DNA of 62,658 nucleotides from Butyrivibrio sp. AE3009 (GTDB lineage: Bacteria; Bacillota; Clostridia; Lachnospirales; Lachnospiraceae), in assembly GCF_000420845.1 (NCBI RefSeq), contig NZ_ATVS01000023.1:1-62658 (forward strand). Direction: 5' to 3'. Below are positions 23,004 through 31,775 of the stretch, piece after piece (the stretch's first letter is position 1; each line of letters begins with the position of its first letter). Made by a program: the position numbers and the translations under genes. The notes under the pieces were generated by a model. It did no database searches, was not told the DNA's origin, and saw only the letters and a program-made list of their open reading frames with translations.

Positions 23004-24635
23004 TTGAGCAAGGTTATTTTTTCAGTGGTTTTTTCGTTTTGCATCTCTATCGCCAGACAGATAGACAGGGAGGGGGCCTTACATGTTCCGGGGGCAGGTG
23101 AGATCCTTTCTTTTGTTGTCATGGCTGCATTTTGTTATGTCGCGTTTGCCATAATAGGTAGACTTGCTGACAGAATCGGCAGCAAACTCTCAGCCAATAT
23201 AAGTTTAATCGAGGATGAAGGCCGCTTGGAAGCGCTGGCTCCAAGGATCATACCGGTCTTTCTGTTTCTTGTCGTCGCCTATGGCTTAGTCCTGTGGGGC
23301 GTCTATCCGGGATTTTTCACATACGATGCCGGAACAGAGATCTCTCTTTTTACCAAAAACGCCAATACAACCTGGCATCCGCTTTTCCACACCTATACAA
23401 TGTGCAGCCTCATTAATTTCGTGCATGACCTGACAGGGGATTACAACCTGGGGATTTTCTCCTATATTGCACTTCAGATGGTGCTTTTTGCCGGGGCTTT
23501 CACCTATATGTACTGCGAACTTATAAGATATCGCATCCCTAAGGCGGTGCGTATGATCTGCCTTGGATTTCTTGGCCTTTTCCCGCCTGTTGTAATGTAT
23601 GTACTGTGTTCCGCAACGGACTCAGCATTTATTCTGTGCGTGATGATGTACACGCTGCAGGTTCTTGCGCTTCTATGCACTCCGGAAATATTCCGCAAAG
23701 AGCCGGTGCGGTTCCTGCTAATGGGTCTGTTTGCCACGCTCTTCATGTTATATCGCAAAAACGGCATCTATGACTTCGCCGTGTTTATCCCGTTTCTTAT
23801 TTGTTTTGCCCAAAAAGAATACAGAAGAAAGCTTATTATGATTTCTCTTACATCGCTGGTGTTGTTTTTTGCCATTAATTCTGCTCTCATAAACGGACTT
23901 GATGCAGAAAAGAACGGGCAGCAGGAAGCCTTCGCTGTTCCGCTCCAGCAGCTGGGAAGGGTTTACAACTATTATCCTGAGGACTTCTCAGAGGAAGATC
24001 TTGAGTACCTGACATCCCTTCAGAGCCTCGACAGATGGCAGCTGTATTCCGATAAAGTGGCAGATGACCTGAAGGAACAGGTCGATGGCAAGGTCATTCT
24101 TGAAGATCCGGGGGCCTTTATGTCCGTTTATCTCAAAATGTTTATAAAGCACCCCAAGGCATATTTTGATGCATGGCTCTTGACCGGCTATGAGATGTGG
24201 TACCCCGGTGCTATCTTTGACTGCTTTGTGGGCTCGGGGCTCTATGAGCAGGTGAGTTATTTTGCCTGGGTCACTGACATGCCCGGCTGGCGTGATCTCG
24301 GAGGAAACTACATCGATATTGCCTACAGAGCAATTTCCGTTAAGATGTGGCCCCACAAGATTCCGATCCTTCATTACATCTGGACTCCGGGATTCTGGCT
24401 CTGGTTTTCTATTGCGGCATGCATCTACGTTTCACGAAAAGGTTCCCGTGGTTTTGCCAGGAGTTTTACCCTTATATTCATCATATATCTGTCTATGCTA
24501 TTGGCGCCTGCTTCCTTCGTGCGCTATGTTGCGTACATTTTCTTCACCGCGCCGCTTATGGTATGTGGGATTCTGTTTCCGCAGTGCTTTGCCGCAGCAA
24601 GTGCAGACGAAGAAGCTGTGAGGAAAGCTGCGTAG
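23004..24635 (+). CDS. multi-pass membrane protein, DUF6020-like
   Basis: This 543-residue protein has about 11-12 membrane segments. After the first cluster, the loop WGVYPGFFTYDAGTEISLFTKNANTTWHPLFHTY resembles the 'YPG...D...q......hHPl' pattern of DUF6020 and GT-C-type glycosyltransferase relatives. A large outer loop occupies residues about 315-430. A TTG start is used, with aggggga 10 nt upstream. It may be a polyprenyl-phosphate-sugar-dependent glycosyltransferase acting outside the membrane, by analogy only. It is monocistronic. Confidence 0.65.
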   Translation: MSKVIFSVVFSFCISIARQIDREGALHVPGAGEILSFVVMAAFCYVAFAIIGRLADRIGSKLSANISLIEDEGRLEALAPRIIPVFLFLVVAYGLVLWGVYPGFFTYDAGTEISLFTKNANTTWHPLFHTYTMCSLINFVHDLTGDYNLGIFSYIALQMVLFAGAFTYMYCELIRYRIPKAVRMICLGFLGLFPPVVMYVLCSATDSAFILCVMMYTLQVLALLCTPEIFRKEPVRFLLMGLFATLFMLYRKNGIYDFAVFIPFLICFAQKEYRRKLIMISLTSLVLFFAINSALINGLDAEKNGQQEAFAVPLQQLGRVYNYYPEDFSEEDLEYLTSLQSLDRWQLYSDKVADDLKEQVDGKVILEDPGAFMSVYLKMFIKHPKAYFDAWLLTGYEMWYPGAIFDCFVGSGLYEQVSYFAWVTDMPGWRDLGGNYIDIAYRAISVKMWPHKIPILHYIWTPGFWLWFSIAACIYVSRKGSRGFARSFTLIFIIYLSMLLAPASFVRYVAYIFFTAPLMVCGILFPQCFAAASADEEAVRKAA

Positions 24636-24756
24636 AGATTATGTAGCTGCGGCGATGTGGGGCGCTGTGGTACGAACGGTTTATCTCGACAGTGCCACGA
24701 GGTAATGATAAAATCAGTGTGTTGCGATAATCGTTTCAAGCAGACAAGGAGGTAAC

Positions 24757-25050
24757 ATGGAACCAATTAATAGTATTGACGCAGAGGACGATCAGTTTGC
24801 ATACAGATATGACACACAGCTTCTGATAGACAGAAGAGACAAGGACCTGGATGAGGATGAGATCTCGGATTACATCACCACTCATTTTGAGGGCAATTCT
24901 CTTATTGCCGCAGGTGATGAGGACCTTGTGAAGATCCATTTCCATACCAACGAGCCCTGGAAGGTGCTTGAGTACTGCAATACCGTGGGCGAGATCTACG
25001 ACATCGTGGTAGAGGATATGATCAGACAGTCCGCAGGACTTCAGGGCTAA
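24757..25050 (+). CDS. stand-alone FakA/DAK-phosphatase C-terminal-like domain
   Basis: This 97-residue protein matches the C-terminal part of fatty-acid kinase FakA (YloV/DhaK-phosphatase family). It contains FAYRYDTQLLI, then a short helix and DLVKIHFHTNEPWKVLEYC ... GEIYDIVVEDM, close to the 'vKiHvHT..P..vl......G' motif of that family. The N-terminal nucleotide-binding domain is missing. It has its own ribosome site (aaggagg) and a complete frame, so it is a genuine small protein rather than a broken one. It might modulate FakA or bind fatty-acid carrier proteins. Confidence 0.6.
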   Translation: MEPINSIDAEDDQFAYRYDTQLLIDRRDKDLDEDEISDYITTHFEGNSLIAAGDEDLVKIHFHTNEPWKVLEYCNTVGEIYDIVVEDMIRQSAGLQG

Positions 25051-25095
25051 GGAGATCTGCCTTCAGCCAATAACTATTTTACGAGGAGAAACAGC

Positions 25096-26592
25096 ATGAC
25101 ATTACTTGAACAGTATTTAGAGAAAAAGAAAGAACTTAATTTTATAGATCACGCAACTTCCCTTATGTACTGGGATCTTGAGACCACAGCTCCCGACGGA
25201 GCCAAGGAGAAGCTCTCCGATGCCCTTACATATTTTTCAACTGAGAGCTTCAAGAAATCCACCAGCGATGAGTACTATGAGCTTGTAACCAAGCTCTCTG
25301 AGCCCGAGGAGTTCGAGAAGCTTGACGACGTAATGAAGTTCGATATCAGAAAGAACAAGAAGACCCTTGATAAAATGAGACGTCTTCCTGCTGATGTATA
25401 CGAGGAGTTTGTTAAGACTACTAATAAGTCAGCAATTGTATGGCCCAAGGCTAAGCAGACTAACGACTGGAGCATTTACAAAGAGCCCCTTGCCGCTACC
25501 ATCGAGATGGTTAAGAAGGTTGAGGGCTACACAGATCCCGACAAGGATCCATACGATGCTCTTATCGATGACTACGAGGAAGGTATGACTCAGGAGACCA
25601 TCGACAAGGTATTCGGTGAACTGAGACAGGAGCTGGTTCCCCTTGTAAACAAGGTTGTGTCAGCACCTCAGCCCGATTCCTCCAGATTTTCATTCAAGGT
25701 TCCCGCTCATGTACAGGCGGAAGTTTGCAAGTACATTGTTGAGTATATGGGAATGGATATGAACAGATTCTGCCAGGGCGAGACAGAGCATCCCTTCACC
25801 ACCAACATGAACATTGATGATGTCAGAATCACCAATCACTACAAAGAGAACGCTTTTATAGAGGCTCTTTTCTCGGCCATTCACGAAGGCGGACATGCCC
25901 TTTTTGAGCAGAACGTTGACCACAAGTATGAGGGCACGGCAGGCAGCACCATTAACTACATGGGACTTCACGAGAGTCAGTCCAGATTCTATGAGAACAT
26001 TCTCGGAAGAAACATCAACTTCTGGAAGCCGATCTGGCCCAAGATGTGTGAGATGATCCCTGAGCTTAAGGAAATCGGTATCGAGGAGTTCTACAGAGAG
26101 ATCAACCACGTACAGAACAGCTTCATCCGTACCGAGGCAGACGAGCTTACTTATTGCCTCCACGTAATTCTCAGATATGAGATTGAAAGAGAGATATTCA
26201 AAGGAAACGTGACAGTAGAGGAGCTTCCCAAGGTATGGAACGACAAGATGCAGGAGCTTCTTCACATCACTCCGGGCACAGATGCAGAGGGTGTCCTTCA
26301 GGATATGCACTGGTCGGACGGAAGCTTCGGATACTTCCCTTCCTACCTTCTTGGCAGCATCTACGACGGAATGTTCCTTGAAGCTATAGAGAAGGACCTT
26401 GGCAGCATTGATGACATCCTGGCAGCAGGCGATATCAAGAAGATCACAGCATGGCTCAAGGAGAACATCCATCAGTACGGCGCCACAAGAATTTCTTCTG
26501 AAGTCCTTGAGAAGGTATGCGGTCAGGAGCTGTCAGCCAAGCCTCTTATCAAGTACTTCACAGACAAATACACAAGAATATACAATCTTTGA
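25096..26592 (+). CDS. M32 family metallocarboxypeptidase (thermostable carboxypeptidase 1 type)
   Basis: This 498-residue protein has the full M32 signature: HEGGH at about residues 263-267 and GLHESQSRFYEN about 28 residues further (HES motif with the third zinc ligand). The N-terminus (SLMYWDLETTAPDGA) and length (about 500 residues) match the family. It is a cytoplasmic peptidase that removes C-terminal residues from peptides. Codon use is strongly biased towards the codons seen in other highly expressed genes of the window, such as GH51 and phosphofructokinase. It follows the FakA-like gene by 45 bp. Confidence 0.93.
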   Translation: MTLLEQYLEKKKELNFIDHATSLMYWDLETTAPDGAKEKLSDALTYFSTESFKKSTSDEYYELVTKLSEPEEFEKLDDVMKFDIRKNKKTLDKMRRLPADVYEEFVKTTNKSAIVWPKAKQTNDWSIYKEPLAATIEMVKKVEGYTDPDKDPYDALIDDYEEGMTQETIDKVFGELRQELVPLVNKVVSAPQPDSSRFSFKVPAHVQAEVCKYIVEYMGMDMNRFCQGETEHPFTTNMNIDDVRITNHYKENAFIEALFSAIHEGGHALFEQNVDHKYEGTAGSTINYMGLHESQSRFYENILGRNINFWKPIWPKMCEMIPELKEIGIEEFYREINHVQNSFIRTEADELTYCLHVILRYEIEREIFKGNVTVEELPKVWNDKMQELLHITPGTDAEGVLQDMHWSDGSFGYFPSYLLGSIYDGMFLEAIEKDLGSIDDILAAGDIKKITAWLKENIHQYGATRISSEVLEKVCGQELSAKPLIKYFTDKYTRIYNL

Positions 26593-26624
26593 TCAGGATA
26601 TTTTGATAGGGCTACAAACTAATG

Positions 26625-26651
26625 CCGGGGCCAAATACTTTTTGACCCCGG
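26625..26651 (+). terminator. GC-rich hairpin between peptidase and galactosidase genes
   Basis: ccgggg pairs with ccccgg around a 15-nt loop containing T5. No T-run follows on the plus strand, so it may only attenuate transcription. Confidence 0.4.
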
Positions 26652-26678
26652 TAAAAATATGAAGAGGGGTATGAAAAA

Positions 26679-28508
26679 ATGGACGGATACAAGGGGTTAA
26701 CTCCCGACAGATTAAATGACGACAGGAGATATGATTCTTTTTCAAACGGACAGGTTCTTCTGGGAAAAAAGAAAAATCATCTCCCTGCCATGGGCTGGAA
26801 TTCCTGGAATGCCTTCGGAAGCGGCAACACAGAGGCCCTCACCAAGGCAATGGCGGACAAAATGGTAGAGCTTGGTCTTGATAAACTGGGCTATAAATAC
26901 GTGGTCCTCGACGATGGCTGCTATAAGAACGAGAGAGTAGACGGGCTTCTTTCCAACGAAGAAGTTAAGTTCCCAAGCGGCTTCAAGGCGCTGTCCGATT
27001 ACATTCACGATAGGGGCCTTAAGTTTGGAATGTACAATGATATCGGAAGTAATCTCTGCGCCGGGGCAGCAGTTGGAACCTGCGGCCATGAGAAGCAGGA
27101 CGCAGCCAGCTATGTATCCTGGGGTGTTGACTTTCTGAAGGTGGATAACTGCTATTATCTTTTTGACAACGCTACTTTTTCCAACCCCTGCAATGCACGA
27201 TACACCTATGCCCCGGCTATTCATGCCGTTACCCTTAAGGGACAGGGCAAGGAGGAGACCTTCACCTGCGGCGTCAACCTACAGGTCAGCGGAAACGGCG
27301 TAAGGACGGAGCTTATTGAGGATAGAAATTTCTTTAGCAATATCGGAACCTTCGACGGAACGGGACCTGAGACTTCTCCTGTCGGTGATGAGAGCGGCGA
27401 GATCTTTTTTGACACAGAGATCCCAAGTGACGGAGAGTATACGATTCTTGTGGACCATATAAACGGCGCGGAATCCGGCATCGGAAGCTGGCTTCAGATC
27501 GCAGCGCAGTACGAAGGGAAGACATTATATCTCTATGATGATTTCTTCGGACCTCACCCCGTTATTACCGATGAGAACAAGGATCCCAAGAATCCGCCGG
27601 ATCATACGAAGCCCACTTCCACAGCAGTAACAGCAGTGCTCAAAAAAGGCAAGTGCAGGATCCGTCTTATGAATCACAGACGTCAGGAGAATACCCTTAA
27701 CTCCTACGCAAGGCTCCTTGAGGGACTAAATGAGGCAGACCCTTCCCAGACAATCATCTACTCAGCCTGTGAGTGGGGCAAGACCCAGCCCGCAAACTGG
27801 GGCTACAAGGTCTGCGATTCCTGGAGGATACTTAACGACATCACCTTCAGAGTTGGAAGCGACGGAGATCCCGGTGTTGGCACCTGGACCGGAGACTATA
27901 CCACCAGCGTAACTACCCAGTACAGCAAGGCTGTAATAATGGATGAGTTCGCCGGCCTGGATAAGGGCTGGAATGACCCGGATATGCTGATGATCGGAAT
28001 GAACGGTCTTGATCTTACGCAGAACAGAACGCATATGACCATGTGGGCTATGATGAACTCACCTCTTATGCTTGGTCTTGACCTTAGAAGAGTTACGAAG
28101 GGGGATGACCTCTATGGCATAATCGCCAATAAGGATATCATTGCCCTTAATCAGGACAGTCTTGGAATTCAGGCCAAAAGAGTATATTCGACCCTTGCGG
28201 AAACTGACCCTTCCAAGGAATATATTCGTGATATTGACAGAGTGGATATTCTGGCCAAGCCCCTTTCCGAAGGCAGATTTGCCCTTAGCTTCATCAATGT
28301 CTCCGAAGAGGATAAGAATGAGGAATTCAAGGTGGATATGGCTCTTCTTAAGAAGTATCTGGGAGATAAGATATCGGAGGCTCCTTGCTATGAAGTTAAG
28401 GATCTCTGGACCGGAGAGATATCCGAAAACACTGATGGAGTATTCTCAGTTAACGGAATTAGAGCCTGTGACAATATTACAGTTGTAATTACTCCAAAAA
28501 GCGTGTAA
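26679..28508 (+). CDS. GH27 alpha-galactosidase with inserted beta-domain
   Basis: This 609-residue enzyme has the GH27 (beta/alpha)8 start (MGWNSWNAFG), the nucleophile Asp in FLKVDNC (about residue 156), the likely acid/base Asp in SWRILNDI (about residue 387), and WNDPDMLMIG with MNSPLMLGLDLR. A C-terminal beta-domain follows. Between about residues 177 and 350 the barrel is interrupted by a beta-rich segment (GEIFFDTEIPSDGEYTILVD, CRIRLMNHRRQEN) that looks like a carbohydrate-binding module, so it is longer than the usual GH27 of about 400 residues. There is no signal peptide; it acts inside the cell on imported alpha-galactosides. A ribosome site (gaagagggg) precedes the ATG. Confidence 0.9.
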   Translation: MDGYKGLTPDRLNDDRRYDSFSNGQVLLGKKKNHLPAMGWNSWNAFGSGNTEALTKAMADKMVELGLDKLGYKYVVLDDGCYKNERVDGLLSNEEVKFPSGFKALSDYIHDRGLKFGMYNDIGSNLCAGAAVGTCGHEKQDAASYVSWGVDFLKVDNCYYLFDNATFSNPCNARYTYAPAIHAVTLKGQGKEETFTCGVNLQVSGNGVRTELIEDRNFFSNIGTFDGTGPETSPVGDESGEIFFDTEIPSDGEYTILVDHINGAESGIGSWLQIAAQYEGKTLYLYDDFFGPHPVITDENKDPKNPPDHTKPTSTAVTAVLKKGKCRIRLMNHRRQENTLNSYARLLEGLNEADPSQTIIYSACEWGKTQPANWGYKVCDSWRILNDITFRVGSDGDPGVGTWTGDYTTSVTTQYSKAVIMDEFAGLDKGWNDPDMLMIGMNGLDLTQNRTHMTMWAMMNSPLMLGLDLRRVTKGDDLYGIIANKDIIALNQDSLGIQAKRVYSTLAETDPSKEYIRDIDRVDILAKPLSEGRFALSFINVSEEDKNEEFKVDMALLKKYLGDKISEAPCYEVKDLWTGEISENTDGVFSVNGIRACDNITVVITPKSV

Positions 28509-28542
28509 TATCAATAGACGTTCGAGTGCAGAGGAAATAGTT

Positions 28543-28905
28543 ATGACCAGTAAGAAATTTACACAGTCTTTAATAGATGCATACTTTGAAAAGACAGGAA
28601 ACGACCTCACGGATGAGGACGTTTCCCTTTTTGAGTACTACCTTCATGACGGCGCGATTCCAAGAAGACTTGCTGCCAGGGTAGTACATCTTTTTATGAC
28701 AAGGATCCTTAATATTCCTGATGTTGACTGGGATAAGGCGCTGACTCTAAGAGACATATATGAGTGCAGATCCTGTGCCAATGCCATTGCGCAGGTATAC
28801 CAGAGAGGATTAATGCTGCCCCTTGATGAGGACAGGTTCGGATTGTCCGAAGATGTGACCGAGGAGGTTCTGGACAGAATCATTGAGAGACTGTACAGCA
28901 CCTGA
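28543..28905 (+). CDS. small helical protein of unknown function
   Basis: This 120-residue soluble, mostly helical protein contains DEDVSLFEYYLHDGAIPRRLAARVVHLFMTRI and an acidic C-terminus. It is 34 bp downstream of the galactosidase gene and 36 bp upstream of a transporter gene, so all three may be cotranscribed. I do not recognise a family; there are no Cys pairs or obvious ligand motifs. Confidence 0.6.
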   Translation: MTSKKFTQSLIDAYFEKTGNDLTDEDVSLFEYYLHDGAIPRRLAARVVHLFMTRILNIPDVDWDKALTLRDIYECRSCANAIAQVYQRGLMLPLDEDRFGLSEDVTEEVLDRIIERLYST

Positions 28906-28941
28906 TAATTGTAGAAAATAAGAAGTAGGATATAAGCAGTA

Positions 28942-30072
28942 ATGAATTCAGTAAAAGCAATTTTTAACAAGGTAAAATCAGATCCGGTGCTGATCGCAGC
29001 ATGGGTATTGGCCGTAATATCGGCTTTTTTTGTGCATCCATCCAGGGAATACCTGGGATATATTGACTTCAGGTCTCTGGGAATTCTCTGGGGACTTATG
29101 GTGATCGTTCAGGGACTTAAGGAAAACGGCGTATTTGAGCAGGTTGCGGGAAGTCTCCTTAGGAAAGTGAAAAGTCCATGGCAGCTATCGCTGGTGCTGG
29201 TGGCATTATGCTTTATCAGCAGTATGTTCATCACCAATGATGTGGCGCTCATAACCTTCGTTCCCTTTGCAATCATGATCCTCAAGGGCTGTCGCAAAGA
29301 AAAGCTCATGATTCCTGTGGTGGTGCTTCAGACCATCGCCGCCAACCTTGGCAGCATGCTGACACCCATAGGTAATCCTCAGAATCTGTACCTCTTCGGA
29401 CTTACGGGAATGCCCATAGGGGCTTTCCTTGGAACCATGCTTCCATATACGCTGGCAGCAGCGGTGCTTCTTTTTGTTTCCACACTGTTTTTACCTGAGA
29501 AAAAGGGGACGCTGGCTACAAACAGCGATATTATGGAGCCTGAAAAAGAAGGCAGCAAAAAGCAGATCGCGGTATACTGCGCTTTGTTTGTGATCGCGCT
29601 TCTTACAGTACTTCGTGTTATCCCCTGGTATATTACCGCACTGATAATACTTTTTACCGTGATGATCATATCTCCAAAGATAATCGGAAGAGCAGATTAT
29701 ATCCTGCTTCTTACTTTTATTGGTTTTTTCATATTTACGGGAAATATGGCCAAAATTCATTCTGTCAGTGATTTCCTTAAGTCTGTGGTTGAGAATCATG
29801 AATTTGCAGTGGCAGTCATCGCCAGCCAGTTCATCAGTAATGTGCCTGCGACACTGATGCTGTCAGGATTTACCGGTAGCTACACGGAGCTTTTAATAGG
29901 AGTTAATGTGGGCGGCCTTGGAACCCTTATTGCATCGATGGCAAGTCTTATTTCCTACAAGTCATATACTCAGGAATACAGAGAAAATCAGGGCAAATAC
30001 CTGCTGGTATTCACCCTGATGAATGTTTTGTATCTGGCAATTCTTGTAGTACTTCATCTGATCATAGGCTGA
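28942..30072 (+). CDS. ion/citrate-type (SLC13/ArsB superfamily) membrane transporter
   Basis: This 376-residue protein has about 10 membrane segments. The conserved segments FITNDVALITFVPFAI and ANLGSMLTPIGNPQNLYLF match the citrate-transporter/ArsB-like ion transporter superfamily, whose NPQN-type loops bind the anion. The C-terminal half repeats the pattern (FISNVPATLMLSGFTGSYTELLIG). The substrate could be a dicarboxylate, citrate or another anion. It ends only 8 bp from the convergent GGDEF gene. Confidence 0.75.
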   Translation: MNSVKAIFNKVKSDPVLIAAWVLAVISAFFVHPSREYLGYIDFRSLGILWGLMVIVQGLKENGVFEQVAGSLLRKVKSPWQLSLVLVALCFISSMFITNDVALITFVPFAIMILKGCRKEKLMIPVVVLQTIAANLGSMLTPIGNPQNLYLFGLTGMPIGAFLGTMLPYTLAAAVLLFVSTLFLPEKKGTLATNSDIMEPEKEGSKKQIAVYCALFVIALLTVLRVIPWYITALIILFTVMIISPKIIGRADYILLLTFIGFFIFTGNMAKIHSVSDFLKSVVENHEFAVAVIASQFISNVPATLMLSGFTGSYTELLIGVNVGGLGTLIASMASLISYKSYTQEYRENQGKYLLVFTLMNVLYLAILVVLHLIIG

Positions 30073-30080
30073 TAATATCC

Positions 30081-31775
30081 CTACAGCCTCATATGCATTC
30101 CCAGCTCCTCGTGCATCTTGCGCTTAAGTTCATACATGCGCTGATCTGCGAGGAGGTATACTTCATGGGAGCTCTGGCCCGGGCATTCATGTCTGAAGGC
30201 ATAGCCTGTGGACACGCTCCTTCGATATTCGGGATAGAGGGCGTTGAGAACGTTCAGCGCCGAGTTCATGCGCCCGATCAGGGCACTTACATCCACGACT
30301 GAAGAATCCTTGATGATAACAAGGAATTCATCTCCGCCTATTCTGGCTTTGAAGGTATCATCACCGAAGGTATTTCCCAGCACTTTGGCAAAATCTTTAA
30401 TATACTTATCCCCGGCCAGATGACCGAATTTGTCATTTACGGGTTTCAGACCGTTGAGGTCGATGCTGATAATGCAGTAATCATCCTCTGTGTCGTTGAG
30501 GCTTTGGAGGCAGCTGTCGGACTTTGCCCTGTTCGCAAGGTTGGTAAGACCGTCTGCATAGGCCAGATGAGAAAGAGAGATATTCTCTTTTTTGGTAGCA
30601 TAGGTCTCAGCGATGTTGACGAGATAGTTGGCCAGCTGACACATTGCAAAATAGATACAGCCGATGGAGATTATTCCCTTTTCCAGAGGCTGATAAATAC
30701 TTATGTGGAGCAGGGTACTTGCAAAGTAGAACAGAAGGTGAACCACCTCCGCCGAGGTGAAGCCGCACAGGCCGGCCATCTGTATCATTGAAGAGGAGGA
30801 AATATCTCTTTTCCTCAGGTTCTTCTGGGCAAAGTATATGATAAGACCAAAACCCACAAGTCCGTCCACATGGTACAACAGAAGTGTTGAACGCAGATGT
30901 ATACCAAACACGAAGTGAAGAATATATTGCATAATGGGAATCGTACATCCCACAATGGCGGTTATCAGATACAGCTTTTTATTCTCGATATTCTGGATCA
31001 GATACAGCATTACGTAGCAGAACGGAACCATTGAATACATTGTGATGTACTCGATAATAGTTTCGTCGGGGGCGTTCATATACATCGAGAGGATGTTGTA
31101 GCAGCTAAGAAGCCACAGTCCCATGGACATGCTAAACACTGAGCCTATCAGAAGCGTTATTACTTCCGGTACCGAGGTTATGAAAAACAGTGTTATGCAT
31201 AGGAAGGCAAGACCAAAGGCCAGCAAGAAGAAGCCTGTGATAATGATCTGATTATTATCATGGGTCAGCATTCTCTCTACGTCAGGCTGTGAACCCAGGG
31301 TAACAGGCTCCAGGCTGGAGAAGGGATTTTTCTCTCCTACATACATGGTGAATCTGACTGTTTTGCCGGCGTAGTCCTCCGGAAGAGTTATAAAGTGGTT
31401 GACTTTACCGATATGCTTGCCATCCGCATAGTCCATCAGGCCGTATTCATAAATGAGATTGTCATCAATATAGCAGCTAAGGGTCGTATAGCGGCTCTTG
31501 AAATGCAGTACGGGGAAGTCCAGCTTACCTGCATCCGGCAGGGTGATCCACATGGAGACCCTGTCATTTTTTTGCAGTTTCCCATCAAAGATCTGATATA
31601 TCTTGGTAATATCGACGTTTTCATAGGTATTGGAATTGATGCTGACGTTCCATCCGGTATCAAGCTTAATAATTTCGCCCTTGGGGGTAAAGCCAAGTAT
31701 ATAGCGCAGAATGGTGACAGCTACGAGAGCAATGAAGATGGCGGCAACAATTCTCAGAAGGCGGGTTTTATTCAT
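30081..31775 (-). CDS. membrane GGDEF protein (diguanylate cyclase)
   Basis: This protein of about 564 residues has an N-terminal membrane anchor, an extracytoplasmic beta-domain (residues about 30-165, with PFSSLEPVTLG), seven or so membrane helices (7TM-type sensor), and a C-terminal GGDEF domain with an intact RIGGDEF active site. Intact GGDEF implies synthesis of cyclic di-GMP. No RxxD inhibitory site lies before it (DDTFKARIGGDEF). The start at 31775 has ggagg 8 nt upstream and overlaps the stop of the upstream paralogue by 8 nt, so translation is coupled. Confidence 0.85.
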   Translation of the reverse strand: MNKTRLLRIVAAIFIALVAVTILRYILGFTPKGEIIKLDTGWNVSINSNTYENVDITKIYQIFDGKLQKNDRVSMWITLPDAGKLDFPVLHFKSRYTTLSCYIDDNLIYEYGLMDYADGKHIGKVNHFITLPEDYAGKTVRFTMYVGEKNPFSSLEPVTLGSQPDVERMLTHDNNQIIITGFFLLAFGLAFLCITLFFITSVPEVITLLIGSVFSMSMGLWLLSCYNILSMYMNAPDETIIEYITMYSMVPFCYVMLYLIQNIENKKLYLITAIVGCTIPIMQYILHFVFGIHLRSTLLLYHVDGLVGFGLIIYFAQKNLRKRDISSSSMIQMAGLCGFTSAEVVHLLFYFASTLLHISIYQPLEKGIISIGCIYFAMCQLANYLVNIAETYATKKENISLSHLAYADGLTNLANRAKSDSCLQSLNDTEDDYCIISIDLNGLKPVNDKFGHLAGDKYIKDFAKVLGNTFGDDTFKARIGGDEFLVIIKDSSVVDVSALIGRMNSALNVLNALYPEYRRSVSTGYAFRHECPGQSSHEVYLLADQRMYELKRKMHEELGMHMRL

